DNA of 64,000 nucleotides from Streptomyces lydicus (GTDB taxonomy: Bacteria; Actinomycetota; Actinomycetes; Streptomycetales; Streptomycetaceae), in the NCBI RefSeq assembly GCF_000717345.1, contig NZ_JNZA01000013.1, forward strand, positions 1 through 64,000, written 5' to 3'. The position numbers were made by a program, and so were the translations under genes. The notes under the pieces are model-generated. The model did not search any database, was not told the origin of the DNA, and worked only from the letters and a program-made list of their open reading frames with translations. Shown piece by piece: positions 46,621 to 54,687 of this stretch. The stretch's first letter is position 1, and the number at the start of each line of letters is the position of its first letter.

Positions 46621-46883
46621 ACGGCGGGCCCGCGCGCCCGCCGGCCGGGACCGGCGCCGGCTTCTCCGGGCTTCCCTGCTCGCTCTCATCTGAGTTGGGA
46701 ATGTCACAGAGGAGCCCGGTGCCGGTCCGTTCCGCTTGTCCCAATTGCCTGCGCAGAATGCTCGTGGCGGAGATTGCCGCCGCCACATTCCGGGGAGTCC
46801 GGAAGTCAGGGCACCACGTCCGGGCGCACACCCCTCTCACCCTCGCGCGCCCGGGCCCACCGAACAAGGGGAGGCATACGCGC

Positions 46884-47399
46884 ATGGGCACGAGCGTGAC
46901 CATCTCTGCGGCGACCGACCAGGACGCCGAGCAGATCCTCAAGCTGCAGTACCTCTGTTACCAGACGGAGGCCGCGCTGTACGACGACTACGGCATCGAG
47001 CCGCTCACCCAGACGCTGGCGGACCTGCGGGCCGAACTGGGCGCGGGCTGCGTCGTGGTGGCCCGGCTCGGCGAGGAGGTGGTCGGGTCCGTGCGCGGCA
47101 CCGTCGACGAGGACGGCACCGCGGCGATAGCCAAGCTCATCGTGCACCCCCGGCTCCAGCGGCACGGCCTCGGCGGACGGCTGCTGGCCGCCGTCGAGGA
47201 GCGGCTGGCGGCCGAGCGGTCGGCCCGGCGCTACCGCCTGTTCACCGGCCACCGCAGCGAGGGCAATCTGCGGCTCTACCGCAGCCACGGTTACGCACCG
47301 GTGGCCACCGAGCAGCTCGGCCAGCGGCTGAGCCTGGTCACGCTGGAGAAGGAGATCCGCCAGGAGGCGGCCGCCGCGGAGTTCGTGGCCCAGGCGTAG
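46884..47399 (+). CDS. GNAT family N-acetyltransferase
   Basis: A 171-residue acetyltransferase: VTISAATDQDAEQILKLQYLCYQTEAALYDDYGIEPLTQTL at the start and motif A IAKLIVHPRLQRHGLGGRLLAAVEERLA with the acetyl-CoA loop, then LFTGHRSEGNLRLYRSHGYAPV. The acceptor is unknown. The ATG at 46884 follows AAGGGGAGG (46866-46874). The preceding 260 bp hold no clear gene; a GC-rich hairpin at 46622-46642 may end the glpQ transcript. Confidence 0.88.
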   Translation: MGTSVTISAATDQDAEQILKLQYLCYQTEAALYDDYGIEPLTQTLADLRAELGAGCVVVARLGEEVVGSVRGTVDEDGTAAIAKLIVHPRLQRHGLGGRLLAAVEERLAAERSARRYRLFTGHRSEGNLRLYRSHGYAPVATEQLGQRLSLVTLEKEIRQEAAAAEFVAQA

Positions 47400-47424
47400 G
47401 ACGCCGGGGGCCGGCGGTACGACG

Positions 47425-47450
47425 ACGGGCCCGCGCCGGCGCGGGCCCGT
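47425..47450. terminator. Bidirectional terminator, GNAT / membrane gene pair
   Basis: Perfect 13-bp arms ACGGGCCCGCGCC (47425-47437) and GGCGCGGGCCCGT (47438-47450) directly abutting, between two convergent transcripts. Confidence 0.75.
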
Positions 47451-47463
47451 ACTCCGCGGGACG

Positions 47464-47898
47464 CTACGCCGGACGGGCCCGGCGCAGCCACAGCATGCCG
47501 GTGACCGGCAGCAGGACCGGGATGAAGAGGTAGCCCATCCCGTAGTCCGACCAGACCGTGGCGTCGGGGAAGGCGGACGGCTCCAGCAGCGTCCAGGTGC
47601 CGACGGTCAGCACGCCGACGAGCTCGGCGGCACAGCACACCAGCGCCGCCCTGCGGGCCGTGTTCCCGCCGCGGACGAGCGAGTAGGTGATGAAGCCGTA
47701 GACGACGCCGGCCAGCGCGGACAGCGTGTACGCGAGCGGGGCCCGGTCGAAGTCGGTGGCGATCTGGACGACGGAGCGGGACACCGCGCCGACCACCATC
47801 ACGCCGTACAGCCAGACCAGCAGGATGCCCGGACCGGTGATCAGTTTCTGCCGGGTGCGGGGCGCACCCTCACCGGCGGCGTTGTCGGTCGCCGTCAC
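47464..47898 (-). CDS. Small integral membrane protein
   Basis: A 144-residue protein with about four hydrophobic helices: LLVWLYGVMVVGAVSRSVV, LAYTLSALAGVVYGFITYSL, ALVCCAAELVGVLTVGTWTLL and GYLFIPVLLPVTGMLWL. Layout and order resemble a conserved pair of Streptomyces membrane proteins. No active-site motif is seen and function is unknown. It starts with GTG one base after the stop of the upstream membrane gene, so both are translated from one mRNA. Confidence 0.82.
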   Translation of the reverse strand: MTATDNAAGEGAPRTRQKLITGPGILLVWLYGVMVVGAVSRSVVQIATDFDRAPLAYTLSALAGVVYGFITYSLVRGGNTARRAALVCCAAELVGVLTVGTWTLLEPSAFPDATVWSDYGMGYLFIPVLLPVTGMLWLRRARPA

Positions 47899-47899
47899 C

Positions 47900-48259
47900 T
47901 CAGCCTCCCCAGATGTCGAACAGACGGACCTCGAGCACGGCCAGCACCACGCCGCCCGCGGAGACCGTCACCGAACCCCAACGGGTGCGCTCCGCGAGGG
48001 ACATGAACCCCGCCGCGGGAACGCACGCGAACGCGCCGAGCAGATACGCCACGAAGATCGTCGTGCCCTGCTCCGGCTTCCCGCCGCGCGCCAGCTGGAC
48101 GACACCGATGACCAGCTGGAGCAGGGCGAGCAGCGTCACCACGGCCATGCCGATGAAGTGCCAGTCCTTGGTCTGCTGGTCACGGTAGGCGGCGAACCCG
48201 CACCAGGCGGCGAGCGCGAGCGCGGCCACGCTGGTCGCGACCGTCAGGGCATCAAGCAT
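47900..48259 (-). CDS. Small integral membrane protein, first of a pair
   Basis: A 119-residue protein with about four hydrophobic helices (LDALTVATSVAALALAAWCGF, IGMAVVTLLALLQLVIGVVQL, IFVAYLLGAFACVPAAGFMSL, VTVSAGGVVLAVLEVRLF). The ATG at 48259 begins the conserved part; an upstream in-frame extension reaches 48283. It and the next gene have the arrangement of a two-component membrane complex, but the role is unknown. Confidence 0.82.
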   Translation of the reverse strand: MLDALTVATSVAALALAAWCGFAAYRDQQTKDWHFIGMAVVTLLALLQLVIGVVQLARGGKPEQGTTIFVAYLLGAFACVPAAGFMSLAERTRWGSVTVSAGGVVLAVLEVRLFDIWGG

Positions 48260-48384
48260 GCGGCAGACCCTATTACGGCCCAAAAGGCCCGATGCGCGCG
48301 CCCCCGCCGGGACGAGGGGGTGAACGCGGGGCGCTTCCGGGCGGCCGGACGGGCGCGGCCGAGCGGCCCGTACGCTCGTTCACC

Positions 48385-49032
48385 ATGAAGATCTCCGCGG
48401 ACGCCCTCCTCTTCGACAACGACGGAACGCTGGTCTCCTCCCTGGAGTCCGTCCAGCGCTGCTGGACCAGGTGGGCCGCGGAGTACGGCCTCACCGAGGA
48501 GGAATTCGGCCGGGTCGAGCTGCACGGCCGGCCGGCCGCCGAGATCGTCGCCGATCTCCTGCCGGCCGCCCGGGTGCCCGAGGCGCTGGCCCGCATCGAG
48601 CAGTTGGAGGTCGAGGACACCGCCGGGGGAGTGACGGTGCTCCCCGGTACCCGTGCGCTGCTGGAGAGCCTGCCGCCCGAGCGGTGGGCGGTGGTCACCT
48701 CCGCGACCCGCCGGCTGGCCGAGGCCCGGCTGGCGGAGGCCGGGATCCGTCCCAAGAACCTGATAGCCGCCGACGACATCAGCCGCGGCAAGCCGGACCC
48801 CGAGCCGTTCCTGCTGGCCGCCGCGCGCCTGGGCGCCGACCCCGCGCGCTGCGTGGTCTTCGAGGACGCGCCGGCCGGGCTGGCCGCGGGCCGCGCGGCG
48901 GGGATGACGACCGTGGCGTTGACCACAACGCACCCCGCTCATGAGCTGTCCGCGGACGTCGTCGTCGGGGACCTGTCGGCGGTGTCCGCGCAGGCCACGG
49001 CGGGGGCGGTGGAGATCACCGTCGCGGACTGA
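48385..49032 (+). CDS. HAD family sugar-phosphatase-like hydrolase
   Basis: A 215-residue HAD phosphatase. Motif I is LLFDNDGTLVSSLES (nucleophile Asp; the usual second residue pattern DxDGT is DNDGT), motif II WAVVTSATR, motif III the Lys in ISRGKPDPEPFLLAA and motif IV VVFEDAPAGLAAGRAAGM. The short helical cap after motif I is of subfamily IA type, like DL-glycerol-3-phosphatase and related sugar phosphatases. ATG at 48385. A large palindrome follows the stop. Confidence 0.9.
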   Translation: MKISADALLFDNDGTLVSSLESVQRCWTRWAAEYGLTEEEFGRVELHGRPAAEIVADLLPAARVPEALARIEQLEVEDTAGGVTVLPGTRALLESLPPERWAVVTSATRRLAEARLAEAGIRPKNLIAADDISRGKPDPEPFLLAAARLGADPARCVVFEDAPAGLAAGRAAGMTTVALTTTHPAHELSADVVVGDLSAVSAQATAGAVEITVAD

Positions 49033-49042
49033 GCCGTTGTCC

Positions 49043-49091
49043 ACGGACCGATCACGCCTGTCCGTAATCCGGACACGTTTGATCGGTCCGT
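49043..49091. other. 49-bp two-tier palindrome before the met leader
   Basis: Outer arms ACGGACCGATCA (49043-49054) and TGATCGGTCCGT (49080-49091) and inner arms TGTCCG (49059-49064) and CGGACA (49070-49075). It lies between the HAD gene and the leader peptide. It could terminate the HAD gene or be an operator for the met transcript. Confidence 0.6.
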
Positions 49092-49116
49092 ACTGCTGTC
49101 TGCTTTACTTGCCGCC

Positions 49117-49203
49117 ATGACCACGACGAGCTACCGCACCCCTGCGACCGAGGCGTACCTGACGCCCGGTGCTCGTTGCATGTGTCGAATGTGTGACCGC
49201 TGA
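49117..49203 (+). CDS. Leader peptide rich in Cys and Met codons upstream of metNIQ
   Basis: A 28-residue open frame (ATG 49117, TGA 49201) beginning MTTTSYRTPATEAYL and ending RCMCRMCDR: three Cys and two Met codons in the last nine positions. It lies 190 bp upstream of the methionine transporter genes. Such endings are typical of attenuator peptides, where ribosome stalling at scarce charged tRNA changes the folding of the downstream RNA. Cys-rich leader ORFs controlling sulfur genes have been described in mycobacteria. No strong Shine-Dalgarno precedes the ATG, so it may be leaderless. Regulation is inferred. Confidence 0.6.
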   Translation: MTTTSYRTPATEAYLTPGARCMCRMCDR

Positions 49204-49394
49204 GGGCCCCCGCCTGAGCCTCGCGCCCCGAAGCGAGACCCTGCCGTGCCGTACGTCGCTCCCCGACGCCCCCGGCCGCCCCGCGTCACCGGAACCCGGA
49301 GCCGGGCCCCGCGCCCGCCGCCACTCCGCGTTCCCCTCTGCCGCACTCGCAAGAATGCCCCGTGCCCGGCGGGCGAGCCGCCGAGCACTCGACA
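49204..49394 (+). promoter_or_regulatory. Putative attenuator region between leader peptide and metN
   Basis: About 190 bp of non-coding RNA with stems including CTCGC/GCGAG near 49220-49240 and CGGCGG/CCGCCG (49367-49372 with 49378-49383) just before the metN start. No T-run terminator is visible, so control could be Rho-dependent or by translation of metN. Confidence 0.4.
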
Positions 49395-50486
49395 GTGACG
49401 GAATTCCCTGTGATCACCACAACGGGCCTGACCAAGGTCTACCGTTCAGGAGACCGCGACGTCACCGCCCTGGACGGCGTCGACCTGCACGTCCGAGAGG
49501 GCGAGGTGTACGGCGTCATCGGACAGAGCGGCGCCGGCAAGTCCACCCTCATCCGCTGCCTCAACCTCCTGGAGCGCCCCACCTCCGGCACGGTCACCGT
49601 CGCCGGCCAGGAGCTGACCTCCATCGCCGGGCGCGGCAAGCGCGCCGGCGCCCGGCTCCGCGCCGCCCGCAGCCACATCGGCATGGTCTTCCAGCACTTC
49701 AACCTGCTGTCCTCGCGCACCGTCCAGGACAACGTCGAGCTGCCGCTGGAGATCCTCAAGGTCGACCGGCGCGAGCGCTCCCGCAAGGCGCTGGAACTGC
49801 TGGACCTGGTCGGGCTCGCCGACAAGGCCAAGGCGTACCCCGCCCAGCTCTCCGGCGGCCAGAAGCAGCGCGTCGGCATCGCCCGCGCCCTGGCCGGCGA
49901 CCCCAAGGTGCTGCTCTCCGACGAGGCGACCAGCGCCCTGGACCCGGAGACCACCCGCTCCATCCTGACGCTGCTGCGCGACCTCAACCGCCAGCTCGGC
50001 CTGACCATCGTCCTCATCACGCACGAGATGGACGTCGTCAAGACGATCTGCGACTCGGCCGCGCTGATGAAGAACGGCCGCGTCGTCGAGCAGGGCACGG
50101 TCGCCGAGCTGCTGGCCACCCCCGGCTCCGAGCTGGCCCGTGAGCTGTTCCCGGTGGGCGGTGAGCCCTCGGCCGACGACCGCACCGTCGTCGACGTCAC
50201 CTTCCACGGCTCGGCCGCGACCCGCCCGGTCATCTCCGAGCTGGCCCGCACGTACAACGTCGACATCTCGATCCTGGGCGCCGCCATGGACACCGTCGGC
50301 GGCAAGCAGATCGGCCGGATGCGCATCGAGCTGCCCGGCCGCTTCGAGGAGAACGTCGTGCCCATCGGCTTCCTGCGCGAGCAGGGCCTCCAGGTCGACG
50401 TGGCCGAGGTGGCCGACACCGCCGACGCCGCCGACCTGACGATCCCGGCTCCCGCCGCCCAGCTGCAGAAGGAAGGTGCCAAGTGA
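49395..50486 (+). CDS. metN: Methionine ABC transporter ATP-binding protein
   Basis: An ABC ATPase of the MetN group, about 363 residues. Walker A GQSGAGKST, Q-loop VFQHFN, signature LSGGQKQRVGIARAL, Walker B VLLSDEATSALD and H-loop ITHEMDV are intact. The C-terminal ~85 residues (VDVTFHGSAATRPVISELARTYNVDISILGAAMDTVGGKQIGRMRIEL) form the NIL/ACT-like domain that binds methionine and inhibits uptake when the cell is replete. Start choice is uncertain: GTG 49395, GTG 49410 (VITTTGLTKVY) or GTG 49362. Overlaps metI by four bases. Confidence 0.93.
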   Translation: MTEFPVITTTGLTKVYRSGDRDVTALDGVDLHVREGEVYGVIGQSGAGKSTLIRCLNLLERPTSGTVTVAGQELTSIAGRGKRAGARLRAARSHIGMVFQHFNLLSSRTVQDNVELPLEILKVDRRERSRKALELLDLVGLADKAKAYPAQLSGGQKQRVGIARALAGDPKVLLSDEATSALDPETTRSILTLLRDLNRQLGLTIVLITHEMDVVKTICDSAALMKNGRVVEQGTVAELLATPGSELARELFPVGGEPSADDRTVVDVTFHGSAATRPVISELARTYNVDISILGAAMDTVGGKQIGRMRIELPGRFEENVVPIGFLREQGLQVDVAEVADTADAADLTIPAPAAQLQKEGAK

Positions 50487-51220
50487 GCTGGAACGAGATG
50501 CAGCCGCTGCTGTACGACAACACCCTCGACACCCTCTTCATGGTGTGGTGGTCGACGTTCTACGCGGTGCTCTTCGGCGTGCCGGCCGGTGTGCTGCTGC
50601 ATCTGACCGCCCGCGGCGCCATCCTGCAGAACGTCGTCGTGAACAAGGTCCTCGGCGCGATCGTGAACGTCGGACGGTCCTTCCCGTTCCTGATCCTGAT
50701 CGTCGTGCTGATCCCCTTCACCCGGCTCCTCGTCGGGGTCTCCATCGGCCCGACCGGCGCCGTCGTCCCGCTCGCCATCGCCGCGATCCCGTTCTTCGCC
50801 CGGCTGGTCGAGGCCGCCCTGCGCGAGGTCGACCACGGCCTCGTCGAGGCCGCCCAGGCCATGGGCGGCGGCACCTGGACCATCGTCTTCAAGGTGCTGC
50901 TCCCGCAGGCGCTGCCCGCGCTGGTCGCGGCCGTGACCACGACCGTCATCCAGCTGATCGGCTACTCCGCGATCGCCGGCGCGGTCGGCGGCGGCGGCCT
51001 GGGCAACCTCGCCTACACCTACGGCTACCAGCAGTACGAGACCTCGCTGATGATCACCACCGTCGTGGAACTGATCCTCCTTGTCACCGTCGTCCAGCTG
51101 CTCGGGGACCTCGTCGTCCGCAGGCTCGCCCGCCGCGGCACCCGCCCCTCCTCCGTCGTACGCGTCGGCCTGCGCCGTGCTCGCACCGAGGAGCCGGCCG
51201 CCGTCACCGAGGCGGCCTGA
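50483..51220 (+). CDS. metI: Methionine ABC transporter permease
   Basis: A 245-residue permease with about five to six hydrophobic helices. The EAA loop that contacts MetN is EAALREVDHGLVEAAQAMGGGTWTIVFKVLLPQALP. The C-terminal cytoplasmic tail is Arg-rich. GTG at 50483 overlaps the metN stop (GTGA). With MetN and MetQ it forms the D/L-methionine importer. Confidence 0.95.
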   Translation: MSWNEMQPLLYDNTLDTLFMVWWSTFYAVLFGVPAGVLLHLTARGAILQNVVVNKVLGAIVNVGRSFPFLILIVVLIPFTRLLVGVSIGPTGAVVPLAIAAIPFFARLVEAALREVDHGLVEAAQAMGGGTWTIVFKVLLPQALPALVAAVTTTVIQLIGYSAIAGAVGGGGLGNLAYTYGYQQYETSLMITTVVELILLVTVVQLLGDLVVRRLARRGTRPSSVVRVGLRRARTEEPAAVTEAA

Positions 51221-51314
51221 CCCCCAAGCCACCCGCTCCACCCAGAGCCCGGACCCTTTGCCGGGCGGACACCACACGTGCACCCGTCGTGTGAACCAGA
51301 AAGAGGCACTCTTC

Positions 51315-52172
51315 GTGCGTAACACCGTCAAGATCACCGTGGCCGTCGCCGCCGCCTCCGCCGTCGCCCTCGGCGCGAGCGCCTGCTCGGCGCCCTCCGA
51401 CACCACCGCCAGCAGCGACAAGAGCGACAAGAACGCCCCCCTCGTCGTCGCCGCGAGCCCCACCCCGCACGGCACCATCCTCGACTTCGTCAAGAACAAG
51501 CTGGCGGAGAAGGCCGGGCTCAAGCTCGTCGTCAAGCCGTTCAACGACTACAAGATCCCCAACAAGGTCACCGACGACGGCCAGGTCGACGCCAACTTCT
51601 TCCAGCACAAGCCGTTCCTGGACACCTTCAACAAGGAGAACGGCACCCACATCGTGCCCGTCCAGAACGTGCTCATCGAGCCGCTCGGCGTCTACTCCAA
51701 GAAGATCCACAAGCTCTCGGAGCTCAAGGCCGGCTCCACCGTCTCGGTGCCCAACGACCCCTCCAACGAGGGCCGTGCGCTCAAGCTGCTCGCCGACAAC
51801 GGCGTCATCACCCTCAAGCCGGGCGTGGGCTCCGACGCCAAGCTGACGGACGTCAAGGACGACAAGGGCATCAAGATCACCGAGCTGGAGGCCGCCCAGA
51901 CCGCGCCGCGCATCGACGACGTCGACGCCGCGATCATCAACGGCAACTTCGCCATCGGCGCCCACCTCAAGCCCTCCAAGGACGCCCTGGCCCTGGAGAG
52001 CGCGAAGAACAACCCCTACGCGAACTTCCTCGCCGTCAAGAAGGGCAACGAGAACGACCCCCGGGTCAAGAAGCTCGCCAAGCTCCTGAACTCCCCCGAG
52101 GTCAAGAAGTTCATCGAGGACAAGTACAAGGACGGCTCGGTCATCCCGGCCTTCGGTCCCGCCAAGGGCTGA
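51315..52172 (+). CDS. metQ: Methionine-binding lipoprotein
   Basis: A 285-residue NlpA/MetQ-type lipoprotein. Signal peptide MRNTVKITVAVAAASAVALGASAC ends in a lipobox (ASAC), giving an acylated Cys24. The mature protein has VVAASPTPHGTILDFVKNKLAEKAGLKL, DANFFQHKPFLDTFNKENG and PNDPSNEGRALKLL, all typical of methionine-binding components. GTG at 51315; 94 bp follow metI without a strong terminator, consistent with metNIQ as one operon. Confidence 0.95.
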   Translation: MRNTVKITVAVAAASAVALGASACSAPSDTTASSDKSDKNAPLVVAASPTPHGTILDFVKNKLAEKAGLKLVVKPFNDYKIPNKVTDDGQVDANFFQHKPFLDTFNKENGTHIVPVQNVLIEPLGVYSKKIHKLSELKAGSTVSVPNDPSNEGRALKLLADNGVITLKPGVGSDAKLTDVKDDKGIKITELEAAQTAPRIDDVDAAIINGNFAIGAHLKPSKDALALESAKNNPYANFLAVKKGNENDPRVKKLAKLLNSPEVKKFIEDKYKDGSVIPAFGPAKG

Positions 52173-52247
52173 CCCGACGCCCGCTCCTCGTACGGCAGTC
52201 ACCCGTCCGCAGGTCACCGCAGGTGACCGGCACACGGACGGCGTCCC

Positions 52248-52282
52248 GGGCCCCGGACCCGCGCAGCGCGCGGCCGGGGCCC
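52248..52282 (+). terminator. metNIQ terminator
   Basis: Perfect 9-bp arms GGGCCCCGG (52248-52256) and CCGGGGCCC (52274-52282) with a 17-base loop that has further GC pairing, 76 bp after metQ. Confidence 0.6.
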
Positions 52283-52412
52283 ACGCGCGTGGCACAGCCG
52301 CGGGCCGATGCTGCATGCTGGTGCATTCAAGACGGTCAAAACGGCCCGTGACCTCGCGGCAGTACAGTCCGCGACGTCCCGAACACCAGGTCAACGGCGT
52401 TGGAGCAGCGGC

Positions 52413-53048
52413 ATGACACCCACCTTTCCGGACATCTCCATCAGCACGGACCGGCTGGTACTGCGCCCCTTCGACGAGGCCGACGTCCCCGCCCTCGCCG
52501 AGATGATGACCGACGAGATGGTCACCGCCTGGACCGCGCTGCCGCACCCGTACACCACCGCGCACGCCCGCGCCTGGGCCACCGGCAAGGCCGCCGCGGT
52601 ACGCACCGAAGGCCGCGGCATCGCGCTGGCGGTCACCGAGTTCCTCACCCAGCGCCTGGTCGGCACCCTCCACCTCGACCACACCGACTGGCGGATCCGC
52701 AGCACCGAGGTCGGCTACGTCACCGCCCCCTGGGCGCGTGGCGAGGGCTACGCCTCGGAATCCGTCCTCGCGGTCGCGCAATGGCTCTTCCGCGACCAGA
52801 ATTTCGAGCGCATCGAACTGCGCACCGCCGCCGACAACACCGCCTCCCAGCAGGTCGCCCAGAAGATCGGCTGTATCAGCGAGGGCGTGCTGCGCAACGC
52901 CTGGATAGCCCGCAGCCGTACCGAGGACGGCGGCTGGACGGACATCCGCACCGACCTGATCGTGTGGAGCCTGCTGCCCGAGGACCTCGAAGGGGTCCCC
53001 GGCCGGCTCGCCGACGCGAACGGATTCAGTTACCCCGAGTGGAACTGA
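52413..53048 (+). CDS. GNAT acetyltransferase, RimJ/RimL-type
   Basis: A 211-residue acetyltransferase beginning ISISTDRLVLRPFDEADVPALAEMMTDEMV, the RimJ/RimL-like start, with VGYVTAPWARGEGYASESVLAVAQWLF as the acetyl-CoA motif and RIELRTAADNTASQQVAQKIGCISEGVLRNAW, typical of the group. It may acetylate N-termini, ribosomal proteins or small molecules. ATG at 52413 follows TTGGAGCAG (52400-52408). Confidence 0.9.
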   Translation: MTPTFPDISISTDRLVLRPFDEADVPALAEMMTDEMVTAWTALPHPYTTAHARAWATGKAAAVRTEGRGIALAVTEFLTQRLVGTLHLDHTDWRIRSTEVGYVTAPWARGEGYASESVLAVAQWLFRDQNFERIELRTAADNTASQQVAQKIGCISEGVLRNAWIARSRTEDGGWTDIRTDLIVWSLLPEDLEGVPGRLADANGFSYPEWN

Positions 53049-53230
53049 CCCGGGCCCGCGCCCGGACCCGCACCGCTCGGGGTACTCTCGCCCTGCCGCG
53101 TACCGCGCGACCAGCGCGGACCCGCGCACCACGGCGGCACCTCCACCGGCCCGCGGTCACCCCCGCGGCTCCCTCCGGACGCCGCCGCCCCTGCCCGCGT
53201 ACCCACAGCAGCCCCAGGAGACTGACGAGC

Positions 53231-54451
53231 ATGGCCGACCGGGTCACGGTGATCGGATGGGACGGCTCCCCGCTGACCGACGCGGCCCGCTCCGCCCTGG
53301 GCGCCGCCACCCTGGTGGCCGGTGCCGCCCACCACCTCGCACTTCCCGAAGTCCCGCCGCGGGCCGAACGGATCCGGCTCGGCAGCGTGGCCCTCGCCGC
53401 CCGCCGGATCGCCCAGCACCGCGGCACCGCCGTCGTGCTCGCCGACGGCGACCCCGGCTTCTTCGGCGTCGTACGCACCCTGCGCGCACCCGAGTACGGC
53501 CTGGAGGTCGAGGTCGTCCCGGCGGTCTCCTCCGTCGCGGCCGCCTTCGCCCGGGCCGGCATGCCCTGGGACGACGCCCGCATCGTCGTCGCCCACAGCC
53601 GCGACCTGCGTCGCGCGGTGAACGTCTGCCGCGCCCACACCAAGGTCGCGGTGCTCACCTCGCCCGGCGCCGGCCCCGCCGAACTCGCCCTGCTGCTCGA
53701 CGGTGTGCACCGCACCTTCGTCATCTGCGAGGAACTCGGCACGGACCGGGAGCAGGTGACAGTCCTCACATCCGACAAGGCCGCCGACCACGTCTGGCGC
53801 GACCCCAATGTCGTCATTGTCGTGGGCGGTTCCCCCGGCGGTGCCGCGGCCCAGGGGACCGGCTGGCTCGCCGGCCACGAGGTCGGCCACCCGACGGGGC
53901 CGCGCGGCTGGGGACTTCCGGCCCACGCGTACGGCGGAGTCCTGGGCGAGGGCGAGTCCGTCCAGCTGCGCACCGCGCAACTCGCCCGCCTGGGGCCGCA
54001 GGTGGGCGACCTGGTCTGGGACATCGGCGCGGGCGCCGGCGCCGCCGCGGTGGAGACGGCCCGCTTCGGCGCCGCGGTCATCGCGGTCGACGCCGCCCCG
54101 GAATCCTGCGAGCGCACCGCCGCCCTCGCCCGCCGCCACGGCGTCCAACTCCAGGTTGTCCACGGCCGCGCGCCGCAGATCCTGGAGGACCTGCCCGAGC
54201 CCGACGTGGTGCGGGTCGGCGGCGGGGGAGCGGAGGTCGTCACCGCCTGCGCGGCCCGCCGCCCCGAACGGATCGTCACCCACGCCGCCACCCGCGACGA
54301 GGCCGAATCGCTCGGCCGGGCACTGGCGGACGGCGGCTACGACGTCGAGTGCGCCCTGCTCCAGTCCGTCGACCTGGACACCTCCGCCTGGGTCGAACGC
54401 GAGCGCTCCGTGGTGTTCTTGCTCAGCGGGTATCGCGTTCCTCACCCGTGA
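53231..54451 (+). CDS. cobL: Precorrin-6Y C5,15-methyltransferase (decarboxylating), CbiE-CbiT fusion
   Basis: A 406-residue two-domain enzyme of cobalamin synthesis. Residues about 1-200 form the CbiE tetrapyrrole methyltransferase (VTVIGWDGSPLTDAARSALGAATLVAGAAHHL, VLADGDPGFFGVVRTL, VPAVSSVAAAFARAG). Residues about 215-406 form CbiT, a class I SAM methyltransferase with VWDIGAGAGAAAVETARFGAAVIAVDAAPESCERTAA; it methylates C15 and decarboxylates the acetate side chain. The order is that of CobL. ATG at 53231 follows AGGAGACTGACGAGC (53216-53230). No B12 riboswitch is visible upstream. First of three nearby corrin genes. Confidence 0.93.
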   Translation: MADRVTVIGWDGSPLTDAARSALGAATLVAGAAHHLALPEVPPRAERIRLGSVALAARRIAQHRGTAVVLADGDPGFFGVVRTLRAPEYGLEVEVVPAVSSVAAAFARAGMPWDDARIVVAHSRDLRRAVNVCRAHTKVAVLTSPGAGPAELALLLDGVHRTFVICEELGTDREQVTVLTSDKAADHVWRDPNVVIVVGGSPGGAAAQGTGWLAGHEVGHPTGPRGWGLPAHAYGGVLGEGESVQLRTAQLARLGPQVGDLVWDIGAGAGAAAVETARFGAAVIAVDAAPESCERTAALARRHGVQLQVVHGRAPQILEDLPEPDVVRVGGGGAEVVTACAARRPERIVTHAATRDEAESLGRALADGGYDVECALLQSVDLDTSAWVERERSVVFLLSGYRVPHP

Positions 54452-54687
54452 CCAGCACGGCAACCCGCGCGAGGTAGGCTGGCGGATCGTTGCGCCGCCG
54501 TCCCGCATTCGGCTTCGTACGCCAATATCCGGAAAATGCCGTGGTTTTGGATGAATATGAAGCTCTGGAGAGCGGACGTGCCGCGAGGCGTGCTCGCTCG
54601 TTCTAGCTATCGGGGCGTCGGCGCGCCCCGGTCGAGCGCGTCGCACGAGCGGTTGGAAGGAGCACTACCAATGGGCGAGGGGTACGC

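Noticed and set aside
49204..49394. Possible SAM riboswitch in front of metN.
   Set aside because: No recognisable SAM-I, SAM-II or SAM-IV core by eye; the Cys/Met leader peptide is a simpler explanation.
53049..53230. Possible cobalamin riboswitch upstream of cobL.
   Set aside because: No B12-box-like sequence (GCCACTG) or suitable fold is visible in the short GC-rich leader; also none before cobT or the cysG-like gene.
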